From JAUIET01 sp045105115 (GTDB lineage Bacteria; Pseudomonadota; Gammaproteobacteria; Pseudomonadales; JAUIET01): DNA of 64,000 nt. The position numbers and the translations under genes are program-made. The stretch spans positions 1-64,000 of the forward strand of contig JBGCDE010000017.1 in the NCBI GenBank assembly GCA_045105115.1, given 5' to 3'. This document shows, one piece after another, positions 24,796 to 33,227 of the stretch (positions are counted from its first letter, which is position 1; the number at the start of each line of letters is the position of its first letter). The notes beneath the pieces are model-generated. The model did not search any database, was not told the origin of the DNA, and worked only from the letters and a program-made list of their open reading frames with translations.

Positions 24796-25932
24796 ATGAA
24801 ACGTCTATCCCTAACCGTACTAATACTGTCGATTTTCATGTTCGGCGCCACTCAAGTGAACGCAGATAAGCCGTTTACCGTTGAAGCAATCTCTGAGTTT
24901 GATCAACCATGGGCACTGGATTTCTTACCCGATGGGCGAATGCTGGTTACGGAGAAAAAAGGCAGCCTTCGCCTGGTTACGCAAGATGGAGAACAGCGCG
25001 CAGTGGTTGGCTTACCGGATGTTGACTACGGCGGGCAGGGAGGCATGGGCGATGTTGCTGTTCACCCGGATTTTGCAAACAATAGCTTGGTGTACATAAG
25101 TTACGCCGAAGCGGGCAAAGGTAATACCCGTGGTGCGGCGGTTGCACGTGGTCGATTTGTTGAAACAGGTCGAGGCGGCAAACTCGAAGACCTAACTGTG
25201 ATTTGGCGGCAGTATCCCAAGCTACTCGGTCGTGGGCACTACGGCCATAGAATTCGATTTGAAGATGATGGACATCTATGGATTTCGTCAGGAGATCGCC
25301 AAAAGTTCACACCCTCGCAAGATATGCAGTCAAACGTTGGGAAAATACTTCGTTTAAATGATGACGGTTCTCTACCTGCTGACAATCCTTTTGTTGATTA
25401 TCTTAGCGATGATGCGCTGGTTGATGATGAAGGTGTGTATGGGCAGATATGGTCGCTGGGCCATCGCAACCCGCTCGGTATCGCGTTTGATTTGGACGGC
25501 AAGTTATGGGTTATCGAAATGGGGCCTGCTGGTGGTGATGAGCTCAATCAAGTGAAGCGTGCGTTTAACTATGGCTACCCTGAAGTGTCGAATGGCATGC
25601 ACTATGACGGACGACCCATCCCGGACCATAGCAGTGCGCCAGAGTATGCAAAGCCAGCCATATCCTGGACGCCAGTCATTTCGCCTGGTGATCTTATGGT
25701 CTATCGCGGAAAGTTATTCAAGGGCTGGCGAGGTGATGCTCTGGTTGCTGGCCTGTCGTCACGTGCAATTATTCGTATCGAGTTGCAGAGCGACATTGCA
25801 AAAGAAGTTGAGCGCTATGATATGGGTGCACGCATTCGTAGTGTTGATGAAGCAAGTGACGGGTCAATCTGGGTTCTAGAAGATGAATTTCGGCGAAACG
25901 GCGGTCGCTTGCTGAAACTCACGCCTAGGTAA
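24796..25932 (+). CDS. PQQ-dependent aldose sugar dehydrogenase-like protein (GSDH/YliI family)
   Basis: 378 residues beginning with a clear Sec signal peptide (cleavage near VNADKPF), so the protein is periplasmic. It has the six-bladed propeller typical of soluble glucose/sorbosone dehydrogenases: QPWALDFLPDGRMLVTEKKG, the GGMGDVAVHPDF blade, RGHYGHRIRFEDDGHLW, the LGHRNPLGIAFD motif and the late WTPVISPGDLMVY blade. The family oxidises sugars at C1 using pyrroloquinoline quinone and calcium. It is followed 3 bases later by the DUF3667 gene, suggesting cotranscription. The window has no PQQ synthesis gene. Confidence 0.87.
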   Translation: MKRLSLTVLILSIFMFGATQVNADKPFTVEAISEFDQPWALDFLPDGRMLVTEKKGSLRLVTQDGEQRAVVGLPDVDYGGQGGMGDVAVHPDFANNSLVYISYAEAGKGNTRGAAVARGRFVETGRGGKLEDLTVIWRQYPKLLGRGHYGHRIRFEDDGHLWISSGDRQKFTPSQDMQSNVGKILRLNDDGSLPADNPFVDYLSDDALVDDEGVYGQIWSLGHRNPLGIAFDLDGKLWVIEMGPAGGDELNQVKRAFNYGYPEVSNGMHYDGRPIPDHSSAPEYAKPAISWTPVISPGDLMVYRGKLFKGWRGDALVAGLSSRAIIRIELQSDIAKEVERYDMGARIRSVDEASDGSIWVLEDEFRRNGGRLLKLTPR

Positions 25933-25935
25933 ATC

Positions 25936-26952
25936 TTGTCTAATTCCGCAAGCTCTGAGCCTGACTGTGCCAATTGCGGTGCGCCAAGGCCTGCTGCTTT
26001 TTGTGCTGAGTGTGGCCAAAACGATGATGATTATCGCCGGTCTTTAACTGGTCTGGTACGTAGTTTTCTGTCGGAAACGTTTGATTTAGATGGACGACTA
26101 ACAAGAACGATTAAGCATTTGTTTACCCAACCTGGTTTTCTCTCGGAAGAGTTTTCTCTGAATCGCCGGGCAAGCTATGTATCGCCGTTTCGTCTTTATT
26201 TGTTCGCAAGTTTGATATTCTTTTTCTGTTTATCACTCAGTACAGATCGCAGTGATATTCGTGTTGCAGAAGATCGACCGGTTATTGTCGAGTTACGTGA
26301 TCAGGCCAATGCGAATGACCCAAGCAATCGTAAGGAAAGTGAAACGGCCGACCCAGAAATACTTAGAGGGATATTGGACTCCCCTGAAGCTCAAATTGCT
26401 GAGCGGATTCTTGAGCAAACTGAATCGCCAGTAAAACGCGATGTTCTAAATGCATACGCTTTGCTATTGCAGAAAAATTCCACAGCTTCTGAGCGGGCAG
26501 AACATCTATGGTGGCTACAGCCTTTGACATCACGTGTTGTTGAAGCTGCAGACAAACCAGAGCGGCTGGTGAATGAATTTTCAGAGAGCATTCCATTGGC
26601 AATGTTCATTCTGTTACCGGCGTATGCGCTGTTTCTAAAAATTCTTTTTTATAGCCGCCAAAAATCCATTTTCTACTCCGAGCATATGGTGTTTGCAATT
26701 CATTTGCATGTGCTGGCATTCCTGATTTTCGCGGTAAACCTGTTGCTGCCTGACGCCTTTTTGGTAGGTGAAGTAGTCTTCGTGGCGCTTTTTCTCTACC
26801 TGGGCGTCTATACCTATAGGGCTATGCGTAACTACTACGTCCGAGGCCGCTACGCCACGCTTTGGCGGTTTGGCTTGCTCGGAATCCTTTATACAAGTCT
26901 GTTTCTGCCGGCGCTCGGTCTGGTGATGGCGTACGCTTTCATTGCGTTGTGA
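25936..26952 (+). CDS. DUF3667 family membrane protein with zinc ribbon
   Basis: A 338-residue protein with an N-terminal zinc-ribbon pattern, CANCGAPRPAAFCAECGQ (two CxxC pairs). A conserved segment follows (RSFLSETFDLDGRLTRTIKHLF, then a PGFLSEEF stretch), with a first membrane segment near 95 and about four hydrophobic helices at the C-terminus. This layout is that of DUF3667 proteins, whose role is unknown. A central soluble part of about 100 residues is rich in charged residues. The start is a TTG just after the preceding stop, chosen because no other start keeps the Cys pairs. Confidence 0.72.
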   Translation: MSNSASSEPDCANCGAPRPAAFCAECGQNDDDYRRSLTGLVRSFLSETFDLDGRLTRTIKHLFTQPGFLSEEFSLNRRASYVSPFRLYLFASLIFFFCLSLSTDRSDIRVAEDRPVIVELRDQANANDPSNRKESETADPEILRGILDSPEAQIAERILEQTESPVKRDVLNAYALLLQKNSTASERAEHLWWLQPLTSRVVEAADKPERLVNEFSESIPLAMFILLPAYALFLKILFYSRQKSIFYSEHMVFAIHLHVLAFLIFAVNLLLPDAFLVGEVVFVALFLYLGVYTYRAMRNYYVRGRYATLWRFGLLGILYTSLFLPALGLVMAYAFIAL

Positions 26953-27184
26953 TAAAAACGCATAATTATTGATTATATCGACTGTAAAACAGTCTAAAAG
27001 ATCACTATTCGATTTATTTTGCTGTCTGGTAATTGACCAATCAGAGGTATACCCTACAGGAGATCATTCGATTTCTTGTCAAATAGGTCCAGGCAAGTTA
27101 AAGAGCTTGCAGATGCGTAAGACGTAGATCAGAAAGTTGATGAACTATTTGAATAAGGAAGCACTGTAAGTTCTTTTAAACCGC

Positions 27185-28141
27185 TCAGCGACGCCATAAC
27201 GAATCGCAAAAAAGAGCGTCTAAATCGATGAAGTTATCTATAACCGTGAAGTTGGATTGTTCAGCAAAATAGTCAATATCTTCAATAGAAAATTTGAAAC
27301 TGTATTCCAGATGAATCGGTTCCCAGGCGTCAAAGCTCACCGATACTTCGAGAGCAGCAATTTCCACTGTTTGAGCTGAATCTGAGACGAGGTAGCTTTC
27401 CATAGCACCAAGTACCGGATTATAAGTACCGAAATGCTGAAACGACTCTGGATTAAAGTTTGCACCCAATTCACGATTGATGCGCGTTAAAAGGTTTTTG
27501 TTAAATGCTTCAGTCAAACCGGCCTCATCATTGTACGCGCGCACCAGTCGAGTAATGTCTTTCTTGAGATCAAAGCCAAGCAGTAAAAAGTCTCCGGCTC
27601 GTAAGTGAGATCCGATTTCCTTGAGGAAATTGATGGTATCTTCTCTATTGAAGTTACCGATTGAGGAGCCGAGAAATAGCACTAGCTTGGTCCGATTTGA
27701 TTCTTCGCCAATTTCGTCAAGCCCTCCGAAGTGGTCAGCAACAATAGGATTCAGCTGAACATTGGCAGGCAGTTCCAAGCCATCTTCCAGCAGACGAATC
27801 GCTTCTGCAGAGATATCGATAGGGTAGTAGCTAATGCTGTTACCGTGCTGCGCAAATGCATTCAGGAGTATTTGTGTTTTATGGCCGTCGCCTGCACCCA
27901 ATTCAACAACATCCAACTCGGTGCAATCGATACTGCTGAAAATTGCATCGGCATTGGCTGTTAATATGGAATGCTCAGTGCTCGTAAGATAGTAATCCGG
28001 GTGGCGAGAAATTGCCTGAAACAACTCACTGCCCCGATCATCGTAAAAATACATTGAAGAAATGCTTTTCGGTGTGGCAAGCAGTCCTGTTCTTACAGCT
28101 TCGGCAAACTCTTTAGAGCTGAGGTCGACGTTAGCGTCCAT
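27185..28141 (-). CDS. egtD: L-histidine N(alpha)-methyltransferase, ergothioneine biosynthesis
   Basis: A 318-residue EgtD. The N-terminal segment KSISSMYFYDDRGSELFQAI and the substrate-shaping RHPDYYLTSTEHSIL are typical. The SAM-binding motif VVELGAGDGHKTQIL and the later LFLGSSIGNFNREDTI also match the family. EgtD trimethylates histidine to hercynine with three SAM. Its start codon shares one base with the stop of egtB (TAATG), so the two are translationally coupled. Together they give hercynine and then the cysteine-sulfoxide intermediate of ergothioneine. The lyase EgtE is not visible here and must be elsewhere or replaced by another PLP enzyme. Confidence 0.93.
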   Translation of the reverse strand: MDANVDLSSKEFAEAVRTGLLATPKSISSMYFYDDRGSELFQAISRHPDYYLTSTEHSILTANADAIFSSIDCTELDVVELGAGDGHKTQILLNAFAQHGNSISYYPIDISAEAIRLLEDGLELPANVQLNPIVADHFGGLDEIGEESNRTKLVLFLGSSIGNFNREDTINFLKEIGSHLRAGDFLLLGFDLKKDITRLVRAYNDEAGLTEAFNKNLLTRINRELGANFNPESFQHFGTYNPVLGAMESYLVSDSAQTVEIAALEVSVSFDAWEPIHLEYSFKFSIEDIDYFAEQSNFTVIDNFIDLDALFCDSLWRR

Positions 28142-29412
28142 TAAATATCCTTGGCGAGGCGAATTCCCGAGAACATCCAGCGCTGTTCCGGTTTGAAAAA
28201 ATTACGATAGCTGGGCCGGTAGTGCTCTATGGGAGTAGCGGCACAGGCGCCACGCAACACAAACTGATTGCACATGAACTTGCCATTGTATTCGGCAAGA
28301 TCCCCGTCGTACGGCGTAAACCGCGGATAGGCTGTGTATTGGCTGGCCGTCCAGCACCAAACCTGGTTGTCAACAGCCGCCAAATCAAACGGCTCTATGC
28401 TGGGTTCAGATTGATCTCCCGCGCTATGATTTGCGCTAAGCCAGGTTTCAAGTTCTTGTTCGGTTGGCAGTCGTTGTTTTCGCCAGCGCGCATAGGCATC
28501 AGCCTCAAAGTAGCTGACGTGACTGACAGGTGCTGCTTCTGGCAGTGGGCGTGCGCCAAACAGTGTAAATTGCTGCCAGCCCTGGTCGGTCATGCTCCAG
28601 TAAAGAGGGTGGCTAATCGCATTCTGGTTAACCCACTCCCATCCTTCACTTAACCACCACTGTGCTTGCTGATAGCCGCCGGCATCTATGAATTCCTCGA
28701 ATTCTGCGTTGCTGACCAGATGGCTATCGATTTCAAAACTGTACAGATAGTGTTTATGAACAGGCGATTCATTGTCATACATAAATGCCGACGTATCGTT
28801 ACCTATTTCATACAGGCCTTCTTCGAAGCGAGAACGCAGTTGCCTGGCCGCTGTGCTCTTTTCAGCGCTATGTGCGGTTGGTGCGCAGTATGCAGGTTGC
28901 TCAAGGTTTTCAGCGAGAATGGCCTTGATATCCATATACAATAATTCTTGATGCTGTTGCTCATGTTGCAGGCCAAGTTCAACGAGCGGCGCTATCGCAT
29001 CAAGATCAGCAGTGCTGTTGATAAGTTCTGCTATGGCGCGGTCAACTGCGGCGCGATAGGCATAGACTTGCTCAACACTTGGGCGTGATAAAAAGCCGCG
29101 TTGAGACTGAGGTGTGTGTTCGCCAACTGATTTGTAATAGGAGTTAAATAAAACGGCGAACACTGGATCAAAGTTGGAATACTCGGGTGCGAATTTTTTT
29201 AGGATTACTTCTTCAAAAAACCACGTTGTATGCGCCATGTGCCACTTTGGTGGGCTGACTTCTGCACGCGGTTGAATACAATGATCTTCAATCGTCAGCT
29301 CGCTGCAAATATGCTCGGTCTGGCGCCTGATGGTCTCGAAGCGGTCTCGTAAAAGTGTTGAATTTACTGGTGTCACAATCTGATTTTCGCTGAAGTGAAT
29401 GTTGCTCGTCAT
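28141..29412 (-). CDS. egtB: ergothioneine biosynthesis sulfoxide synthase (EgtB)
   Basis: 423 residues. The N-terminal DinB-like half carries the iron-binding histidines in KWHMAHTTWFFE and QHEQQHQELLY. The C-terminal half is a formylglycine-generating-enzyme-like domain, with VSHVSYFEADAYARWRKQR, the VWCWTASQYT region and the final MFSGIRLAKDI. EgtB joins the sulfur donor (gamma-glutamylcysteine or cysteine) to hercynine using O2 and Fe(II). The gene begins 10 bases after a luciferase-like monooxygenase gene and runs directly into egtD. The donor type cannot be read with certainty; there is no gamma-glutamylcysteine ligase gene next to it, so either is possible. Confidence 0.93.
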   Translation of the reverse strand: MTSNIHFSENQIVTPVNSTLLRDRFETIRRQTEHICSELTIEDHCIQPRAEVSPPKWHMAHTTWFFEEVILKKFAPEYSNFDPVFAVLFNSYYKSVGEHTPQSQRGFLSRPSVEQVYAYRAAVDRAIAELINSTADLDAIAPLVELGLQHEQQHQELLYMDIKAILAENLEQPAYCAPTAHSAEKSTAARQLRSRFEEGLYEIGNDTSAFMYDNESPVHKHYLYSFEIDSHLVSNAEFEEFIDAGGYQQAQWWLSEGWEWVNQNAISHPLYWSMTDQGWQQFTLFGARPLPEAAPVSHVSYFEADAYARWRKQRLPTEQELETWLSANHSAGDQSEPSIEPFDLAAVDNQVWCWTASQYTAYPRFTPYDGDLAEYNGKFMCNQFVLRGACAATPIEHYRPSYRNFFKPEQRWMFSGIRLAKDI

Positions 29413-29421
29413 TTACGCAGG

Positions 29422-30357
29422 TCACATAGTATCAGTAAGTCTGAGTAAGGTTTCATGGCTTCGGGTTTGCTCTTGGTCACTAAGGCCAGAGATTCTTCCA
29501 CGTACGATTAAGTGTGTCATTCCCAGGCGTTCTTTATATTCCGCCACTTTGTCGCGCACATACGATTCGTCGCCAACGATTGTCCAATCGTCAACCTTTG
29601 TCCCTTCCTCATGCATGTTAAGAAAATCTGTGTTGGCAAGCGACTCCTTCACTTGCTTGATCTTTGCATTCTGATTGCTGACAAAAACCGTTCTCATCAC
29701 GGGAATGGTTTCCATTGCATCAGCGTGATGTTGTGCCACCACACCGTGATAATGCGCGTAGTTTTTCTCAAGTACCGCAAGCGTTTCTACCGGTGACGCA
29801 AGGTAAGGAAGCCCAAGAGTGCCGGCCTGACTCAACGCAAGAGGTCCAAACGCCGCAATCCATAGGGGAGGGTGCGGTCGCTGGACCGGTAGTGGCGCCA
29901 AATGAACGGGTTTCTCTCCATCAAAGGCTATTGCCTCACCAGCCCAGGCTTTTATCATCAAGTCCAGATTGGCCTTGAACCGTTTGCGCTTCTCGCTGGT
30001 GGGTAAATTGAATGCTGCGAACATGGCGCTTTGCATGCCTCTACCCAGCCCTAGAATCAAACGACCATTAGATAATCGGTCTAGCACAGCTACTTCCTCG
30101 GCGGCCTGCAAGGGATTTCTAATCGTAATCAGATACGACGTAGTTGCCAGGCGTATTGCTGACGTTCTTCCAGCAACAGCCGCTAGTATCGTTAACGGTG
30201 ATGGTAGGGAGCGTTGATCACCAAAATGATTTTCAGGTAACCAAAACGAATGAAAGCCCAGCGATTCAGCCAGTTCAGCTTGTTGACAATATTCGTCTGC
30301 GCTACCGGAAGTATTCTGTGACCACGAAGTAGTGGCAATTTCGATTTTTTTGCTCAA
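29422..30357 (-). CDS. luciferase-like (LLM class) flavin monooxygenase
   Basis: A 311-residue TIM-barrel flavoenzyme of the bacterial luciferase-like superfamily. Typical parts are the first strand KIEIATTSWSQN, the segment ESLGFHSFWLPENHFG, RTSAIRLATTSYLITIRNP and the flavin-contact region VLDRLSNGRLILGLGRG. Relatives use reduced FMN or F420 for monooxygenation or dehydrogenation of many substrates. The substrate is unknown. The gene is squeezed between a small methyltransferase gene (3 bases) and egtB (10 bases), which suggests a shared transcript and perhaps a role connected to the same redox-protection group. Confidence 0.8.
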   Translation of the reverse strand: MSKKIEIATTSWSQNTSGSADEYCQQAELAESLGFHSFWLPENHFGDQRSLPSPLTILAAVAGRTSAIRLATTSYLITIRNPLQAAEEVAVLDRLSNGRLILGLGRGMQSAMFAAFNLPTSEKRKRFKANLDLMIKAWAGEAIAFDGEKPVHLAPLPVQRPHPPLWIAAFGPLALSQAGTLGLPYLASPVETLAVLEKNYAHYHGVVAQHHADAMETIPVMRTVFVSNQNAKIKQVKESLANTDFLNMHEEGTKVDDWTIVGDESYVRDKVAEYKERLGMTHLIVRGRISGLSDQEQTRSHETLLRLTDTM

Positions 30358-30359
30358 AC

Positions 30360-30959
30360 TTACTCACAACGCTGTGCAATGGCTTGCGCAACTACGCTGG
30401 TCTTTCCATCCGGGTCTGTAATTGTGCCCTCATGGTAATGCAGTATGTTTGCGTCGGCTAGCGCTTCTCTCAGTGCGCCAGGAGTAATACGAAACCGACT
30501 CGCCTTTGGACCAGTGCTTATGCTGTCTTCGGTTTGCATTAATACTTCGATGAACAACAGGCCGTTAGGCTTTAGATAAGAACAAAGTTTGGGCAATATG
30601 GATTGCTGGAGAAAGCGGATTTTCAATATCACATCGAACTTGATATCAAATTCAGGTAGCCCTAGGTCAAAATCATGACAAATCGTCGACAATTGGGACG
30701 AATCTTTTTGTGCTTCACTGAGTGCCATCAAGGCAACATCAGAGACGTCGACGGATGTGACATTGAAGCCCATTTCGATCAGAAATTTTGAGTTTCTTCC
30801 CCGTCCACAAGCAACATCAAGAGCGCGTGCGGCGCGAGAAGTCTTGAAAGGCAACAGCAATTCCTGATGATGTACCAGTAGATTGCTGGGGTGTGTTCTG
30901 CTTTGATAGGCGCCTTCAGAGAAGCGCTTGTTCCAGCGTAATCTGTCTTCTACGCTCAA
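30360..30959 (-). CDS. class I SAM-dependent methyltransferase (TehB-like)
   Basis: About 199 residues with a complete SAM fold: motif I ALDVACGRGRNSKFL, the acidic SAM ribose ligand in VTSVDVSDVAL, and a C-terminal LFIEVLMQTED strand. This resembles small TehB or thiopurine-type methyltransferases. The frame can open at a TTG at 30980; the TTG at 30959 overlaps the msrA stop as TTGA and was preferred. A role in methylating small thiol, selenium or tellurium compounds would fit the family but is not shown. It is a member of the msrA-egtD gene run. Confidence 0.7.
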   Translation of the reverse strand: MSVEDRLRWNKRFSEGAYQSRTHPSNLLVHHQELLLPFKTSRAARALDVACGRGRNSKFLIEMGFNVTSVDVSDVALMALSEAQKDSSQLSTICHDFDLGLPEFDIKFDVILKIRFLQQSILPKLCSYLKPNGLLFIEVLMQTEDSISTGPKASRFRITPGALREALADANILHYHEGTITDPDGKTSVVAQAIAQRCE

Positions 30960-31558
30960 TGTTTGACTCTTTCGCCCCAAATTTGCTGCAGGCGACGGTC
31001 ACGACCGCAGCCTGTTCGGTAAAACTTATAGCGAATCGGATTTTTAAGATAGTAGTCCTGGTGTCCTTCTTCTACCGGGTAGAATTTATTTGCAGGCAGA
31101 ATAACCGTTGCTACTGTGTCGCCGGCAAACTCCTGTTGAACTTTGGTTTTGCTTGCTTCTGCCAGTTCGCGTTCTTTGGCGTCATTAACAAACAGGGCGC
31201 TGCGGTATGAAGGGCCCTTATCGCAGAATTGCCCTTTGGCATCGAACGGGTCGATATTGACCCAGAACACATCCAAAAGCTGCTGATAGCTGATAATAGC
31301 GGGGTTGTAAGTCACTTCAACGGCTTCGTAGTGACCTTTATGATTGCCCTTGTAAGTGGGGTTCTTCAGCGTGCCACCGATAAACCCGGATACTGCATCT
31401 GTTACGCCGTCCAGTTCTTGATACGCGGCTTCAACACACCAAAAACACCCGCCAGCGAAGTAGGCTTTTGCCTGTTCCTGCGCGCTTAATGGCAGTGCCA
31501 GCAATATAAGAAATGCGATAAGCGCGGGTTTAATAGCAAGCAATTTGCAATGTGTCAT
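30956..31558 (-). CDS. msrA: peptide-methionine (S)-S-oxide reductase, exported
   Basis: 200 residues. A signal peptide (hydrophobic FLILLALPLSA, cleaved near SAQEQA) indicates a periplasmic enzyme. The catalytic motif GGCFWCVEAAYQ near residue 37, with Cys as nucleophile, the GHYEAVEVTYNP stretch and the QFCDKGPSYRSALF motif are diagnostic of MsrA. It reduces methionine sulfoxide in damaged proteins. Most MsrA proteins are cytosolic, so the signal peptide is worth noting. It follows two carotenoid oxygenase genes by about 50 bases and overlaps the methyltransferase gene downstream. Confidence 0.93.
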   Translation of the reverse strand: MTHCKLLAIKPALIAFLILLALPLSAQEQAKAYFAGGCFWCVEAAYQELDGVTDAVSGFIGGTLKNPTYKGNHKGHYEAVEVTYNPAIISYQQLLDVFWVNIDPFDAKGQFCDKGPSYRSALFVNDAKERELAEASKTKVQQEFAGDTVATVILPANKFYPVEEGHQDYYLKNPIRYKFYRTGCGRDRRLQQIWGERVKH

Positions 31559-31606
31559 AGTCAGTCTTCAGCAACAGTATGCTTTGTTCGACTAGGGGGC
31601 TCAGGC

Positions 31607-33226
31607 TTAGTTCAACTCTTGCAGCTGACCATTCGTCAGCCAACAGGCATGTACGCCAAACGGCACGCGTTGTGGCAAGTGCAGCTTTGCAAGTTCGGTC
31701 ATTGATCGTGCATCCAGAATGAGCAGATACGCCTCGGTTTCTGTCATCAGCAAATCAATCAGATAGCCATCGTCTTCTTCACTAGCGCCTTCGCGGCCAA
31801 TGAATAGGGCTTCGCCGCCAAAGAACTCGCCATAATCAAAGTAGGCGACTTCCTTCTCATTCACCACGTCGTACTTCAGTACACCCTTACCCATTATTCC
31901 ACCGCTGGCTTCTTCGTCGAGCAAGTAGGCGAAGTGAGTTTTCTTGCCAATCATATTGGTGTTGAAGCTTGGGCGCTCATAGAAGTGGTCTAACAACTGC
32001 CGTTGTTCGGTTACTTCGGCACTGTCTAAATTAAGGCGATAAAGCGTCAGGTAGGCATGTGGTTCTTCGGGAGAATGTATGGGAACCGTTGAAGGGTAAG
32101 AGCGATATACCGGCGCACTTAAAACAATATCGGTACCGCCGTCTTCGCGTGTTTCTTCCCATGCGTTAATGGTATGCCAGATATGGCCAGGTAAGTCTGT
32201 TGTAAACCACTGAACAGAATCACCTGCCTGATGCTCTCGCTTGATAACACCAAAACGCAGCTTGTATTCTGCATCAAATACAAATGGACTTTGGTGTTCA
32301 CCCATCATCTCTTTACTGTTAAAACGCAAAGAGGAATCAGGGAAGACCGAGTAGTTGTCGGTAAGATAGCAGTCGTGCAGAAAACTCAGCGCCGGGTCCA
32401 TTTTCGCAAGCTCTACGTTTTTCGAAAGCTGGCCGTCTTCCAATACGGCGTAGCGAAGCGTTCCGCTCATTAGGTCGGTACTATAGGTAGTCCAACTGCC
32501 AGACGCCGGATCAATTTTTGGGTGCGCAGTGAAAGGGGCTTTTAGCTCTCCGTCGAAATTGTCCCAATCGCCAGACCCATCCAGCACCAGGCGACCGGAA
32601 TCCAATTTGGTATTTAGAGCAAATGGAAAACAGGTTTCCTGCAGCGCATACAATTTAGAGCCGTGTTTTTGAATGGCTGTAGTTGATGAGCCATTTTCAA
32701 GCGTATCGATTTTAGGAATGACACCGAAGCGCTGCTTTAGTGTGCTTAAAATCAGTTTAAACAAGCCCGGCTTTCCACCACCCGCAATGTCACCGAATTC
32801 CGGAAACACTTCCACACCGCGTTCACGGCCCGCTGCAAAACGCGGTGTGCGGACATAAGTATTGGAGTATGTAGCAACACCATCCAGTATTTGGATCTGG
32901 TGCAACATGCCGTCGCCATTGAACATATGAACTCGGCTATCGGTGCTGGAGAACTGCGAGTTAGTGCCATTGCGGAGGTAGGCGCCGCTGAGGTCGGCAG
33001 GAATTTCGCCCTCTACACGAATGTCGGCATGCGATAACTCGCTGTGCTGAGGAGCAAAGCCTTTTCTGGAATAGGCGCTCTGTTTGTTGTAGCTATCAGG
33101 ATCCATGCTGCGCTTGATCCAGCCGTCCGCCGCAGCAAACAGTGGTTTTGGCGCTACAAAGGCCATCAGTATCAGTAGCGCAGGTACGCCAAGAAGAATC
33201 AGTAAGACCAGACCAAGTATGCTCAT
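31607..33226 (-). CDS. carotenoid cleavage dioxygenase-like protein, membrane-anchored
   Basis: About 539 residues with an N-terminal membrane helix (LGLVLLILLGVPALLILMAF) followed by a seven-bladed carotenoid oxygenase fold. The four iron-binding histidines appear in FTAHPKIDP, FLHDCYLTDNY, HIWHTINAWEE and FGVHACWL. The ARN and NGDGMLHQ-type blades (LRNGTNSQF, HMFNGDGMLHQIQIL) also match the family. These enzymes cleave a double bond in carotenoids, stilbenes or lignin-like phenols using O2 and Fe(II). The frame extends 23 codons further upstream into the preceding gene, but the ATG at 33226 starts 2 bases after that gene's stop and places the helix at the N-terminus. Confidence 0.85.
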   Translation of the reverse strand: MSILGLVLLILLGVPALLILMAFVAPKPLFAAADGWIKRSMDPDSYNKQSAYSRKGFAPQHSELSHADIRVEGEIPADLSGAYLRNGTNSQFSSTDSRVHMFNGDGMLHQIQILDGVATYSNTYVRTPRFAAGRERGVEVFPEFGDIAGGGKPGLFKLILSTLKQRFGVIPKIDTLENGSSTTAIQKHGSKLYALQETCFPFALNTKLDSGRLVLDGSGDWDNFDGELKAPFTAHPKIDPASGSWTTYSTDLMSGTLRYAVLEDGQLSKNVELAKMDPALSFLHDCYLTDNYSVFPDSSLRFNSKEMMGEHQSPFVFDAEYKLRFGVIKREHQAGDSVQWFTTDLPGHIWHTINAWEETREDGGTDIVLSAPVYRSYPSTVPIHSPEEPHAYLTLYRLNLDSAEVTEQRQLLDHFYERPSFNTNMIGKKTHFAYLLDEEASGGIMGKGVLKYDVVNEKEVAYFDYGEFFGGEALFIGREGASEEDDGYLIDLLMTETEAYLLILDARSMTELAKLHLPQRVPFGVHACWLTNGQLQELN

Positions 33227-33227
33227 A

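Noticed and set aside
26980..26994. Small hairpin after the DUF3667 gene as a terminator
   Set aside because: It has only six base pairs, a tiny loop and no T-run.
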